64,000 nucleotides of DNA from JBMNUM01 sp050946275 (GTDB lineage: Bacteria; Actinomycetota; Coriobacteriia; Coriobacteriales; CADBOM01). The notes below the pieces were generated by a model. That model did no database searches, was not told the DNA's origin, and saw nothing but the letters and a program-made list of their open reading frames with translations. The stretch is taken from positions 1-64,000 of the forward strand of contig JBMNUM010000005.1 of NCBI GenBank assembly GCA_050946275.1. Reading direction: 5' to 3'. Positions within the stretch are counted from its first letter, which is position 1. Each line of letters starts with the position of its first letter. Positions 42,882 to 51,931 of the stretch are shown one piece after another. The position numbers and the translations under genes are program-made.

Positions 42882-44255
42882 ATGCACGGTACCGTAGCAC
42901 ATGCGGATACGAGGCTCATCGGCCGCAGCTTTCACGTGAAGGTGTTCGGCTGCCAGATGAACCGCAACGATGCCGAGCTCGTGCGCGGCATCCTCGCCGC
43001 CAGCGGGGCGATCGAGGTGCCCGCGGAGGAGTCTGCGGAGATCGTCGTCTTCATGACGTGCTGCGTGCGCGAGAAGGCCGACACGCGCGTGTTCGGGCAG
43101 ATCTCGTCGATCGCGAGCGAGCCCGCGCCCTCCGGATCGGCCCTTCCCAAGAAGATCGTCGCAGTGGGAGGCTGCATCGGCCAGCGAGACGGCGAGAAGC
43201 TCGTCGAGATGCTGCCGGGCGTCGACGTCGTGTTCGGCACCCACAACATCGAGGACCTGCCCGGGTTGCTCGACGACGCGATGGCCCTCGGTGCGCCGCA
43301 GGCCCGTCTCGTGGACGACCGCGCTCCCTATGCCGCGGACACCCCGAAGACGCGCGAGAGCGGATTCCACGCATGGCTTCCCATCATGAAGGGCTGCAAC
43401 AACTTCTGCACCTACTGCATCGTGCCTTATGTGCGTGGTCGGGAGATGAGCCGACCTCTCGAGGAGATCGTCGCCGAGGCAGCGTCGCTCGTCGAAGACG
43501 GCGTGCGCGAGATCACGCTCCTCGGACAGAATGTGAACTCCTACGGTTACGACCTCTACGGCGAGGCCCGTTTCGCGCAGGCGCTGCGCTCCATCGGCGA
43601 GACGGGCATCGAGCGGCTGCGCTTCGTCACGAGCCATCCCAAGGACCTCTCGGACGAGACGATCGCGGCTATGGCCGAGGTGCCGGCCGTCATGCCGGCG
43701 CTGCATCTACCCGTCCAGTCGGGCTCGGATCGCGTTCTAAGGGCCATGAACCGCGGTTACACAGCCGAGCACTACCTGGGCATCATCGAGCGTCTGAGGG
43801 CGGCTGTGCCCGGCATAGCGCTCTCCTCCGATGTGATCGTCGGCTTCCCCGGGGAGACGGCGGAGGATTTCGAGGCGACGTTCGAGCTCGTGAAGTCCGT
43901 GGGCTACGCCCAGGTGTTCACGTTCATCTACTCGCGCCGGGCGGGCACGCCGGCCGCCAAGATGCCCGACGATACGCCACGCGAGGTCATCCAGGAGCGG
44001 TTCGACCGTCTCGTCGAGGTCGTGCAGCAGGGCGCCTGGGACTTCAACCAGGGTTCCCTCGGGGCGACCGTCCCCGTGCTCGTCGAGGGCGTCTCGAAGC
44101 GCGACGAGGGCATCATGGCCGGCAAGAGCCCCCAGAACCAAACCGTGCACTTCCCGTGCCCGCAGGACTCCGACCCCGATTCGCTCGTCGGCAGCATCGT
44201 CGACGTCAAGGTCGACAAGGCCCGGACCTGGTACCTGAGCGGGGAGCTCGCATGA
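42882..44255 (+). CDS. miaB: tRNA-2-methylthio-N6-dimethylallyladenosine synthase
   Basis: 457 residues of the radical-SAM methylthiotransferase acting on A37 of tRNA. The N-terminal UPF0004 domain contributes three cluster cysteines (VFGCQMN, FMTCCVRE, VGGCIGQ); the SAM cluster is CNNFCTYC; a C-terminal TRAM domain begins near LGATVPVLVEG. ATG 42882 lies one base after the PHP gene. It overlaps miaA by four bases, linking the two successive steps of the same modification. Confidence 0.96.
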   Translation: MHGTVAHADTRLIGRSFHVKVFGCQMNRNDAELVRGILAASGAIEVPAEESAEIVVFMTCCVREKADTRVFGQISSIASEPAPSGSALPKKIVAVGGCIGQRDGEKLVEMLPGVDVVFGTHNIEDLPGLLDDAMALGAPQARLVDDRAPYAADTPKTRESGFHAWLPIMKGCNNFCTYCIVPYVRGREMSRPLEEIVAEAASLVEDGVREITLLGQNVNSYGYDLYGEARFAQALRSIGETGIERLRFVTSHPKDLSDETIAAMAEVPAVMPALHLPVQSGSDRVLRAMNRGYTAEHYLGIIERLRAAVPGIALSSDVIVGFPGETAEDFEATFELVKSVGYAQVFTFIYSRRAGTPAAKMPDDTPREVIQERFDRLVEVVQQGAWDFNQGSLGATVPVLVEGVSKRDEGIMAGKSPQNQTVHFPCPQDSDPDSLVGSIVDVKVDKARTWYLSGELA

Positions 44256-45226
44256 GCAGCACCGGAGAGACCATGAGCCGCATGCAATCCGGTGCCTTCG
44301 CCGGCTCGCCGGGCGAGATCGCGGAGCGGATCGTCGCCAGGATAGCAGCCGAACCCTCCGACCGGGTCATCGCGGTAGTCGGGGCGACGGGGGTGGGCAA
44401 GTCCTCCGTTGCCGATGCGGTCGCCCGGGTCCTCGATGCCGAGATCGTCTCGGCCGACTCCATGCAGGTCTACCGCGGCATGGACATCGGCACGGCCAAG
44501 GTTCCCGTGGAAAAGCGCGGCGTGCCATACCATTGCCTCGATCTCGTCGATCCCGGACAGCCGTATTCCGCATCGCTCTACCAGCGCGATGCGCGTGCGG
44601 CCATCGAGGACATCCATTCTCGCGGGAAGCGCGCCATCGTCTGCGGTGGCACCGGACTCTATGTGCGCGCAGCCCTCGACGACATGAGATTTCCGGCGGG
44701 CGAGCAGGTGTCCAATCCAGTGCGCGAGCGTTACGAGCGAATAGCAGCCGAGGAGGGGCCGGAGCGCTTGCACGCGATGCTCGCCGAGGCCGATCCCGAG
44801 AGCGCGGCGCTCATCCACCCCAACAACGTGCGCCGCGTCGTCCGCGCCTTCGAGATGCTCGACGAGGGTGTCAGCTATGCAGAGCAGAACAAGGGCTTCG
44901 ACAGTTTCGAACCCTATTACGATGCGCTCTACTTCGGCTTGACCATGGACACCGATCTTCTCTACGCCGCCATCGACCGCCGCGTCGACGCGATGATGGA
45001 TGCCGGGCTGCTCGATGAGGTCCGGACGCTGGCGGACCGCGGCTTCGCCGATGCCATCACATCATCGCAGGCTATCGGCTATAAGGAATTCCTCGACGCG
45101 TTCGCGGGGGAGTGCACGATCGAGGAGGCGGTCGAGAGCGTCAAGCGCTCCACGCGCCGCTACAGCAAGCGCCAGCGCACCTGGTTCAAGCGCGATCCGC
45201 GCATCGAGTGGTTCGAGGTGCGATGA
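44252..45226 (+). CDS. miaA: tRNA dimethylallyltransferase
   Basis: 324 residues. Walker A GATGVGKSS, SADSMQVYRGMDIGTAK, the GGTGLYVRA loop and SSQAIGYKEF are the family signatures; it prenylates A37 before MiaB acts. An N-terminal extension of about 30 residues precedes the P-loop. ATGA overlap with miaB. Confidence 0.95.
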   Translation: MSSTGETMSRMQSGAFAGSPGEIAERIVARIAAEPSDRVIAVVGATGVGKSSVADAVARVLDAEIVSADSMQVYRGMDIGTAKVPVEKRGVPYHCLDLVDPGQPYSASLYQRDARAAIEDIHSRGKRAIVCGGTGLYVRAALDDMRFPAGEQVSNPVRERYERIAAEEGPERLHAMLAEADPESAALIHPNNVRRVVRAFEMLDEGVSYAEQNKGFDSFEPYYDALYFGLTMDTDLLYAAIDRRVDAMMDAGLLDEVRTLADRGFADAITSSQAIGYKEFLDAFAGECTIEEAVESVKRSTRRYSKRQRTWFKRDPRIEWFEVR

Positions 45227-45330
45227 GCCGCCAATCGGTCGAGGAGAGCGAACGCTATCCGACTCGTTAAGACAGGCACTGCAGATGCCGGATGTCGATT
45301 CGGGACATGCCCCGGCTCTCACCCGACCTG

Positions 45331-45822
45331 CTATCCGAGGTCGTCCAGGTAGGCCTCGAGGAAGCCCTTCGCGATGTCCATGATGATGTTCTCCCGAGCC
45401 TCCTCGGGTGTGAACCAGCGATAGGCGTCGACCTCGTAATTCGTATCGAGCTCCGAATCGTCTGCGACATATGCGACGAAGTTGCACATCAGCGTGCCCG
45501 TGCCAGCGTAGAAGCCGGATTTGTTGAATCTCTTGCGCACGACGGTCATGCCGGTCTCCTCGCGCACCTCGCGCGAGACGGCGTCCTCGAGCGACTCGCC
45601 GCGGTTCACATATCCGGCGACGAGCATGTAATAGGGTTTGCCGTATTGGTTGATCAGCAAGATCTTGCCAGTCGACTCGTTCACGACGATCATGCTCACT
45701 GCCACGTTGTACTGGGGAAAGCGAAACTTGCCGCATTCCGGGCAGTAGGGGACGATTCCCTCGTGCTCGAGCTCGCGTTCGATAAGTTCGGCGCCGCACT
45801 CGCGGCAGTGCTTGCCAGACAT
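45331..45822 (-). CDS. Nudix hydrolase with NudC-like zinc ribbon
   Basis: 163 residues. An N-terminal zinc ribbon (CREC and CPEC, 17 residues apart) as in NADH pyrophosphatase is followed by a Nudix domain whose box reads GYVNRGESLEDAVSREVREE then TGM. That combination suggests a NAD(H)-type or capped-nucleotide substrate, but the NudC SQPWPFPxS motif is absent, so the substrate is open. ATG 45822 (or 45834, four codons earlier). Convergent with miaA. Confidence 0.85.
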   Translation of the reverse strand: MSGKHCRECGAELIERELEHEGIVPYCPECGKFRFPQYNVAVSMIVVNESTGKILLINQYGKPYYMLVAGYVNRGESLEDAVSREVREETGMTVVRKRFNKSGFYAGTGTLMCNFVAYVADDSELDTNYEVDAYRWFTPEEARENIIMDIAKGFLEAYLDDLG

Positions 45823-46030
45823 GCTCCACCCCATCTTCGACGATTGCCCGTTTGCTCCAAAGACAATCTATCATCATGGGCGGCACGTGGGGATGGTCGT
45901 GTTGCCCATCGACAAATCCGATGTTTTGACGGTGCTGGGGGGTGGCCCGTTGCCACCACGATGTTGGGGAGAGCAGTGACGGATAGATGCGCGCGCGTAC
46001 CGTTATCGGTACTCGCTTCACCCGTGGGTC

Positions 46031-46039
46031 TGGGATAAT
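46031..46039 (+). promoter_or_regulatory. Extended -10 element before the ADP-ribosylglycohydrolase gene
   Basis: TGG followed by GATAAT (46031-46039), an extended -10 without a good -35, 46 bases before the start codon. The 262-base gap from 45823 to 46084 has no gene. Confidence 0.35.
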
Positions 46040-46084
46040 GGAATCAACGGAGAATCGGACCATGGCATGGCTGGGGAGGGTGCA

Positions 46085-47215
46085 ATGATCACGTTGGAGC
46101 AGGCAATCGAGATCGCGCTGCTGGTGCGCGACGATGTGGACTCGTACACGGAGTTCGAGAACATGTACGTGTTCGAGAACAGGAACAACCCGGGAGGATT
46201 CGGCGGGCGCCAGCCCGTCTGCATCGACAAGGAGACGGGGGAGTGGACGTTCCCGCTCGCCTTGGCCGAGAGCGGTTTCGATGAGGGCGCTTACGTCGGC
46301 GAGGGCATGATTCCCGACAAGAAGCGGAAGAAGTCGTTCAGCCTGCGCGATGCCGTGTATGGCGCGGCTGTGGGTGACGCGCTCGGCGTACCCTACGAGT
46401 TCCTCACAAGAGACACGTTCGAGTGCACGGGCATGACCTCCGGCGGCCACCATGGCCAGCCTGCGGGTACCTTCTCCGACGACACCTCGATGATGCTCGC
46501 GACCTGCGACAGCATCAGGGCGCGAGACGAGAAGGTGCGCACCGGCGATATGTACTCGAGGTTCAGGGACTGGGCTTACAAGGGGCACTATGCGGTCGAC
46601 GGCAACGTCTTCGATATCGGCAACACCGTCGCGACGGCGATTTCCGATGGCAAGGCGCAGGATGGCGAGTACAGCAACGGCAACGGGTCGCTCATGCGCA
46701 TAGCTCCGCTCGCGTTCATCTGGGCCGACGATGACGAGGTGCGTGCGGCGTCGGCGGTCACGCATGCGCACAGGATCTCGACGGAATCGTGCCTCATCTT
46801 CGTGCACCTGCTCCGCAAGATCATCTTCGGCGTGCCTTTCGATGAGGCGCTCGAGAGCGTCATTCCCGACGATGACGAGTTCGCGTTCCTGCATGACGTC
46901 ACCTCGTGGCCGCGCGAGAAGGTCAAGTCGGGCGGTTTCGTGCTCGACACGCTCGGGGCGGCCCTCTGGTGTTTCGCGAACACCGACAGCTATGCGGAGT
47001 GCGTGTTGGCGGCAGTCAACCTGGGCAACGACTCGGATACGACGGCATGCGTCGCGGGCGCTCTCGCGGGTACGTATTACGGTTATGATGCAATTCCGAC
47101 CGAGTGGCTCGAGACGTTGCGCGGCAAGGACATCATCGACGCCTGCCTCTTCCGCGGCATCGAGCGCCTGCGCGAGCACGACCACGATCACGAGCACGGT
47201 CACTCTCACGATTAG
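46085..47215 (+). CDS. ADP-ribosylglycohydrolase-family protein
   Basis: 376 residues. An N-terminal segment of about 90 residues precedes the ARH domain. Metal-binding motifs SDDTSMML and GNDSDTTACVAGALAG, and the start DAVYGAAVGDALGVPYEF, are intact, so it can probably remove or hydrolyse ADP-ribose. The last 13 residues alternate His with Asp/Glu, a metal-binding tail. ATG 46085 follows GGGGAGGG five bases upstream; another ATG six codons earlier overlaps that site. Target unknown. Confidence 0.88.
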   Translation: MITLEQAIEIALLVRDDVDSYTEFENMYVFENRNNPGGFGGRQPVCIDKETGEWTFPLALAESGFDEGAYVGEGMIPDKKRKKSFSLRDAVYGAAVGDALGVPYEFLTRDTFECTGMTSGGHHGQPAGTFSDDTSMMLATCDSIRARDEKVRTGDMYSRFRDWAYKGHYAVDGNVFDIGNTVATAISDGKAQDGEYSNGNGSLMRIAPLAFIWADDDEVRAASAVTHAHRISTESCLIFVHLLRKIIFGVPFDEALESVIPDDDEFAFLHDVTSWPREKVKSGGFVLDTLGAALWCFANTDSYAECVLAAVNLGNDSDTTACVAGALAGTYYGYDAIPTEWLETLRGKDIIDACLFRGIERLREHDHDHEHGHSHD

Positions 47216-47397
47216 GCCGGCGCGAGAGGACGTATCGTTTTCTTCGCAATCCTTTGCATCTTCGACCCCGCTTTGACTACACTGTGGAGAGGGGGTGATT
47301 GCCGTGAGGCAAACGATTCTCGAAAAGCCCGGCAGTGTCGTAGCCGAGTCGAGGAGTTCGACGAATTGCACCGCTCCCTCGTGAGGGGTTAGCGAAG

Positions 47398-48102
47398 ATG
47401 TTCGACGGAGTGCTTGATTTCGACCTTACCGCATCTGCCACCGAGCCGATGGAAGTTCCATGTCCCGTTTGCCACCACGACTTCGGTTATGAGGCTTGGA
47501 AGGTGGTCAACGCCGGTCTCGACCACATGCTGGCCGTGGCGGTCAAGGACGGCATGCTGTTTGCCTACACCTGCCCGAATTGCGGGTACTCGGACCATCT
47601 TGTGCACGAATGCATGTATCTCGACGGTCCCAACAATGCGTGCGTGAATCTCGTCGTGAGCCCTGGGATGGCTGCATTGGCCGAGGTGGTCTTCGACGGT
47701 TACGAGATGGGCGGAGGCCATGGCGGCGTCGATGGGAGCAGGCGGCGCATCGTTTTCAACCGGTTTGACTTGCGGGAGAAGGCCCGCGTGTTCTCGGAGG
47801 GCGTCGACGACCGCGTCATCGAGTTGGTCAAGCTCGATATCGCAAGCTCCATGCGTTTCGACGAGGCGCCGCATTGGCAAACGGCTCCCCAGGCTCGCTT
47901 CAGCCACGTGCACGGCACCCTCCTCGGTTTCGATGTGGTCTACGGCAGCAGCCAGACGGATATCGTGGTTCCGCATGGGCTCTACGATGCTTATGCCGAG
48001 GCCCTCGGCCGCTCCTCGCTCGCCACGCGGGACTCGTATTACATCGACGCGCGATGGGCCCGGCAGGCGCTCGAGGTCCTCGAGACGGAGCAGGTGCTGT
48101 AA
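47398..48102 (+). CDS. CpXC-domain protein
   Basis: 234 residues. The N-terminal domain has CPVC and CPNC, the CpXC zinc signature, spaced about 35 residues. The remainder is alpha/beta without recognised catalytic residues. ATG 47398 follows GTGAGGGGTTAGCGAAG (weak). Function unknown; such proteins are common in Coriobacteriia and Clostridia. The 182-base gap before it has no gene. Confidence 0.75.
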   Translation: MFDGVLDFDLTASATEPMEVPCPVCHHDFGYEAWKVVNAGLDHMLAVAVKDGMLFAYTCPNCGYSDHLVHECMYLDGPNNACVNLVVSPGMAALAEVVFDGYEMGGGHGGVDGSRRRIVFNRFDLREKARVFSEGVDDRVIELVKLDIASSMRFDEAPHWQTAPQARFSHVHGTLLGFDVVYGSSQTDIVVPHGLYDAYAEALGRSSLATRDSYYIDARWARQALEVLETEQVL

Positions 48103-48180
48103 GATAGTGCGAAACATCGGGATGCGGCCTGCAAGACCGCGGCTCGACCACCTAGATACCATGAGAATCCGGAGGCCCCT

Positions 48181-49476
48181 TTGGGCGATTTCGAAGTTAT
48201 AACCGACGAGGAGGAGCTGCAGGAGCGCGCTCTGCTCGTCGGCATCGACCGGGGCGATCCCGAATGGCCCCTGTCCGAGTCCCTTGCAGAGCTCGAGCGT
48301 CTTGTGGATACGGCCGGCGCTCGCGTCGTCGCCTCCACCTACCAGCGGCTGAAGACCCCCAACCCGCGCACGTTCGTCGGCAGCGGCAAAGCCGAGGAGA
48401 TCGCCGAGCTCGCCCGGGCAAACGACGTGCAGCTCGTCGTGTTCGATGACGAGCTCTCACCCTCGCAGCAAGCGAATCTCGAACGGGTCATCAAGGACGT
48501 CAAGATCATCGACCGAACCGCGCTCATCCTCGACATATTCTCGCTGCACGCGCTGACCCGGGAGGGCCGCCTGCAGGTCAGGCTCGCGCAGAACCAGTAC
48601 CTCTATCCCCGGTTGCGCGGCATGTGGGCACATCTCGCATCGAACCGCATGGGCGGCGGCGTGGGCTCTCGCTTCGGCGAGGGCGAGAGCCAGCTCGAGG
48701 TCGACCGCCGTATGGTTCGCAAGCGCATCGACAAGATTCGGGCCGAGCTGGCGAAGCTCGAGCGCGACCGGCATCTCCAGCGCAAGGCCCGCAACGAGGA
48801 TGGCATCGCGAAGGCGGTGCTCGTCGGCTACACGAACGCGGGAAAATCGACGCTTCTCAACGCTCTGACCGGCGCCGGCGTGCTCGCGCAGGACAAGCTG
48901 TTCGCGACGCTCGATTCCACAACGCGCCAGCTTGCGCTTCCAGAAGGCCGCAAGATCACGCTGACCGATACGGTCGGGTTCATCCAGAAGCTCCCCACGA
49001 CGCTCGTGGAATCGTTCAAGTCGACGTTGGACGAGGTGGCCGATGCCGACCTCGTCATCAACGTGTGCGACGCTTCGTCCGCCCGCATGGAGGCGCAGCG
49101 CCGGGCCGTGCTCGACGTGCTCGAGCAGATAGGGGCCGTCTCGGTTCCGACGATCATGGTCATGAACAAGGCTGACCTGCTCGACGAGGAGACCCGCGAG
49201 GCGATGAGCCGACGTTATTCGGATGCGGTGTTCATGAGCGCGCGCGAGGGCATGGGCATCGACGAGTTGCTGTCGCGTATCTCGCAGGCATGCGCCGCCG
49301 CCGATTCATCCATGAGCGTGTGCATCCCATACGATCGCGGCGACCTGGTGCAACTCGCGCACGATAAATGCACCGTGGCCTCCATCAGCTACACGGAGCG
49401 GGGAACGGAGCTCGTCATGAGATGCCCCGTGTCCCTGGCTCGCGCATTCGCGCCGTTCGAGATGGGTGCGTCGTGA
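48181..49476 (+). CDS. hflX: GTPase HflX
   Basis: 431 residues of the ribosome-splitting GTPase. The N-terminal HflX domain contains TPNPRTFVGSGKAEEIAEL and GRLQVRLAQNQYLYPRLRGMW-type region; the G domain has VGYTNAGKSTLLN, DTVGFIQKLP and MNKADLL. TTG start at 48181 with GGAGG seven bases upstream. It overlaps the dUTPase start by one base. Confidence 0.95.
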   Translation: MGDFEVITDEEELQERALLVGIDRGDPEWPLSESLAELERLVDTAGARVVASTYQRLKTPNPRTFVGSGKAEEIAELARANDVQLVVFDDELSPSQQANLERVIKDVKIIDRTALILDIFSLHALTREGRLQVRLAQNQYLYPRLRGMWAHLASNRMGGGVGSRFGEGESQLEVDRRMVRKRIDKIRAELAKLERDRHLQRKARNEDGIAKAVLVGYTNAGKSTLLNALTGAGVLAQDKLFATLDSTTRQLALPEGRKITLTDTVGFIQKLPTTLVESFKSTLDEVADADLVINVCDASSARMEAQRRAVLDVLEQIGAVSVPTIMVMNKADLLDEETREAMSRRYSDAVFMSAREGMGIDELLSRISQACAAADSSMSVCIPYDRGDLVQLAHDKCTVASISYTERGTELVMRCPVSLARAFAPFEMGAS

Positions 49477-50345
49477 TGCGCGAGGTTCGGATAGCGCTCG
49501 ATGCCGGTGGACGAGACGGTTACACCGGTGATATGGCTCGGGCAGGGTCGCCCCTCGTGCCGCTTCGAAGCTCGAAGCGCATGCGCATCGAACCCTTCGG
49601 GCGTGTGCTCGTGCCTACGGGAGCGCGCGTTGCCCTGCCGCCGGGATGCGGCGGTTTCGTCGTGACGGAGGCTGCCATAGCGCGTCATGGGCTCATGTTC
49701 GCCAATGCGCCGGGCCTCATCGACGAGGGATACCGTGGCGAGGTGGGCCTTGCGGCGGTCAATTTCGATGCGAGCGACCCGATCGATATCGGGCGGGGTG
49801 ACCTGCTCGCGTACATGCTTGTCTTGGAGACCGCGCGGTGCCGGGTGGCCACGATTGGGGAATCTGACGAGCAACGGCAAGCTGAGAGGGGAGACGAGAT
49901 GGCGGTTGAGCCCATCGTGAGCGTTGCAATCCATGATGAGATGGCGGGAGCGCCCGCTTACGCGCATGAGATGGATAACGGTATGGACCTACGCTGCGCG
50001 GAGGCGTTTCACCTCGAGCCCTTCGAGCGGCGCGAGGTGAGGCTGGGCATCGGCATCGGACTGTCATATGGCCTCATCGCCCAAATCCAGCCACGGAGCG
50101 GACTCGCCCTCAAGCAGGGCCTCTCCGTGGCGGGAAGCCCCCTTATCCTCGAGAGCCCCCGGGTTGAAGACGAGCTCGTCGTGCCGTTCGTCAACCTCGA
50201 CCCAAGCGAGCCGATCGATATCGAGGCGGGCACCCGTGTCGCGCAGCTCGTGATCTTCCACGCCGATCCCGTCGATATCCGCGTCGTGGATTCGCTCGAG
50301 GACACGGACCGGGGTTCCGGCGGCTTTGGGAGCACCGGCGTCTAG
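49476..50345 (+). CDS. dut: Two-domain dUTPase with split active-site motifs
   Basis: 289 residues, about twice the length of a trimeric dUTPase. Both halves look like the same jelly roll. The N-half (about 35-120) keeps motif III, GLIDEGYRGEVG (80-91), but motifs II and IV are lost (TEAAIARHG, GRGDLLAYM). The C-half (about 160-289) keeps motif I DNGMDLR (167-173), II PRSGL (206-210), IV AGTRVAQL (251-258) and V RGSGGFGSTG (279-288), while its own motif III is degenerate (SPRVEDELVVP). The order III-I-II-IV-V is that of monomeric herpesvirus dUTPases. It hydrolyses dUTP to dUMP, keeping uracil out of DNA. ATG overlaps the hflX stop. Confidence 0.85.
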   Translation: MREVRIALDAGGRDGYTGDMARAGSPLVPLRSSKRMRIEPFGRVLVPTGARVALPPGCGGFVVTEAAIARHGLMFANAPGLIDEGYRGEVGLAAVNFDASDPIDIGRGDLLAYMLVLETARCRVATIGESDEQRQAERGDEMAVEPIVSVAIHDEMAGAPAYAHEMDNGMDLRCAEAFHLEPFERREVRLGIGIGLSYGLIAQIQPRSGLALKQGLSVAGSPLILESPRVEDELVVPFVNLDPSEPIDIEAGTRVAQLVIFHADPVDIRVVDSLEDTDRGSGGFGSTGV

Positions 50346-50353
50346 CGAGAACC

Positions 50354-50429
50354 GGGGCGCTCTCCAGGAGAGTGCTCCACAAATTAATTTAGTTGACAAT
50401 TGGAACGTTCCCGCGGGGAGCGTTCCAAT
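50354..50429 (+). repeat. 76-bp double-hairpin repeat (family 3, copy b)
   Basis: Starts GGGGCGCTCTCCAGGAGAGT and ends GGGGAGCGTTCCAAT; aligns without gaps to 18350-18425. Its linker contains TTGACA (50393-50398). Hairpin 1 pairs GGGGCGCTCTCC with GGAGAGTGCTCC, hairpin 2 GGAACGTTCCC with GGGAGCGTTCC. It ends 120 bases before degV; a very AT-rich stretch (50470-50515) lies between. Confidence 0.8.
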
Positions 50430-50549
50430 CGTTATGGCCGGTGGCGGCATGCTCGGCGTCGAGTTCTTGCTTATATTTCAAATTTTTTTAATTTTGAACT
50501 ATCATAGGGATGTTCAGTGAGCGTGCACGAATACATCGAAAGGATTCCG

Positions 50550-51440
50550 ATGTCCGATTTCATCATCAGCTGCTGCTCCACCGCGGATATGAGGGAAGAG
50601 CAATTCCGCGAGCTCGACATCAAGGTCATCTTTTTCCATTTCTCGCTCGACGGCAAGCAATACGACGACGACCTCGGCAAGTCGATCCCCTATGAGGACT
50701 TCTACCGCATGATGGCGGAGCCGAACTCCGAGACCATGACGTCGCAGCCGAACAAGGGCGAGTTCATCGACTTCTGGAAGCCGTTCCTCGAGGAGGGCAA
50801 GGACATTCTGCACGTGACGCTGTCTACCGGCATCTCGGGCGTGTACAACTCCGCGACCGCAGCTCAGGAGCAGCTGCTCGAGGAGTATCCCGACCGCAAG
50901 ATCTACGTCGTCGACTCGCTCGGCGCATCCGGAGGCTACGGCTTCCTCGTGTCGGAGCTCTCGCGCCTGCGCGCTTCTGGCATGCCCATCGACGAGGTCC
51001 GCGACTTCGCCCTCGACCATCGTCTGAACGTTCATCATTGGTTCTTCTCGACAGACCTCACCTTCTATGTGAGGGGCGGGCGAATCTCCAAGGCCTCCGG
51101 CTGGTTCGGCACGATGCTCAACATCTGCCCGCTGCTCAACATGGACAACCTCGGCCGTCTGATCCCGAGGTTCAAGATCCGCGGGAAGAAGAACGTCATC
51201 AAGGAGATCGTCGCCAAGATGGAAGAGCATGCGCGCGACGGCCTCGATTACAACGGCAAGTGCGCCATCACGCATTCCGCGTGCTACGATGACGCCCGCG
51301 CCGTCGCCGACCTCATCGAGAAGAAGTTCCCCTTCCTCGACGGTTCGGTCGACATCAACTACGTCGGAACCACGATCGGCAGCCACACCGGCCCCGGCAC
51401 CGTGGCGCTGTACTTCTGGGGCGACGAGCGCACGCTCTAG
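50550..51440 (+). CDS. DegV family fatty-acid-binding protein
   Basis: 296 residues with the two-domain DegV fold. MSDFIISCCSTADM at the start, TSQPNKGEF, and the ligand-binding STGISGVYNSA loop are typical. Members bind long-chain fatty acids and some (FakB) present them to fatty acid kinase FakA. ATG 50550 follows GAAAGGATTCCG; a GTG at 50517 is in frame but has no ribosome site. Confidence 0.9.
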   Translation: MSDFIISCCSTADMREEQFRELDIKVIFFHFSLDGKQYDDDLGKSIPYEDFYRMMAEPNSETMTSQPNKGEFIDFWKPFLEEGKDILHVTLSTGISGVYNSATAAQEQLLEEYPDRKIYVVDSLGASGGYGFLVSELSRLRASGMPIDEVRDFALDHRLNVHHWFFSTDLTFYVRGGRISKASGWFGTMLNICPLLNMDNLGRLIPRFKIRGKKNVIKEIVAKMEEHARDGLDYNGKCAITHSACYDDARAVADLIEKKFPFLDGSVDINYVGTTIGSHTGPGTVALYFWGDERTL

Positions 51441-51463
51441 GTTTTGAGAAGATGAGATAGCCG

Positions 51464-51504
51464 AACCGCCGCTGCCGCAATCAACGTGACAGCGGCGGTT
51501 TTTC
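51464..51504 (+). terminator. Intrinsic terminator after degV
   Basis: AACCGCCGCTG (51464-51474) pairs with CAGCGGCGGTT (51490-51500), followed by TTTC after the paired TT. It lies 24 bases after degV and partly overlaps the leader of the thioesterase gene. Confidence 0.75.
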
Positions 51505-51524
51505 ATGCACGAGGAGGAAACGGC

Positions 51525-51926
51525 ATGGACCTTCAGGAGATCAGGGAGAAGTTCTCCAACGATAGATTCGCAACGGATTGCCTGGGCGCAGTAGTCGAGA
51601 GCGTCGAGGGAGACGAGGCGGTGTGCTCGTTCGAGATCGGCCCGCAGCACCGCAATGCCGCCGGGGGAGTGATGGGCGGCGCGCTGTTCACGATCGCCGA
51701 TTTCGCCTTCGCCGTCGCGACCAATCATGGCGGCACGCTCGTCGTTTCGGCAGCGAGCACCATCGAGTTCATCGGCGGTGCGAAGGGAAGCCGCGTCATC
51801 GCACGCGCCGTGCCCGACAAGATCGGACGCTCGTTGTGCTTCTACACGGTGAGGGTGGAGGACGACCTCGGCAACCTCCTCGCCAAAGTGAGCATCACGG
51901 GCAAGATCACATCAGCCAAGATCTGA
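51525..51926 (+). CDS. PaaI-type hotdog-fold thioesterase
   Basis: 133 residues of the 4HBT/PaaI family. The hotdog helix segment HRNAAGGVMGGALFTIADFA carries the usual catalytic Asp and HxNxxG-type motif. Likely hydrolyses an acyl-CoA; substrate unknown. ATG 51525 follows GAGGAGGAAACGGC. Convergent with marR, five bases apart. Confidence 0.85.
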   Translation: MDLQEIREKFSNDRFATDCLGAVVESVEGDEAVCSFEIGPQHRNAAGGVMGGALFTIADFAFAVATNHGGTLVVSAASTIEFIGGAKGSRVIARAVPDKIGRSLCFYTVRVEDDLGNLLAKVSITGKITSAKI

Positions 51927-51931
51927 GGGCG

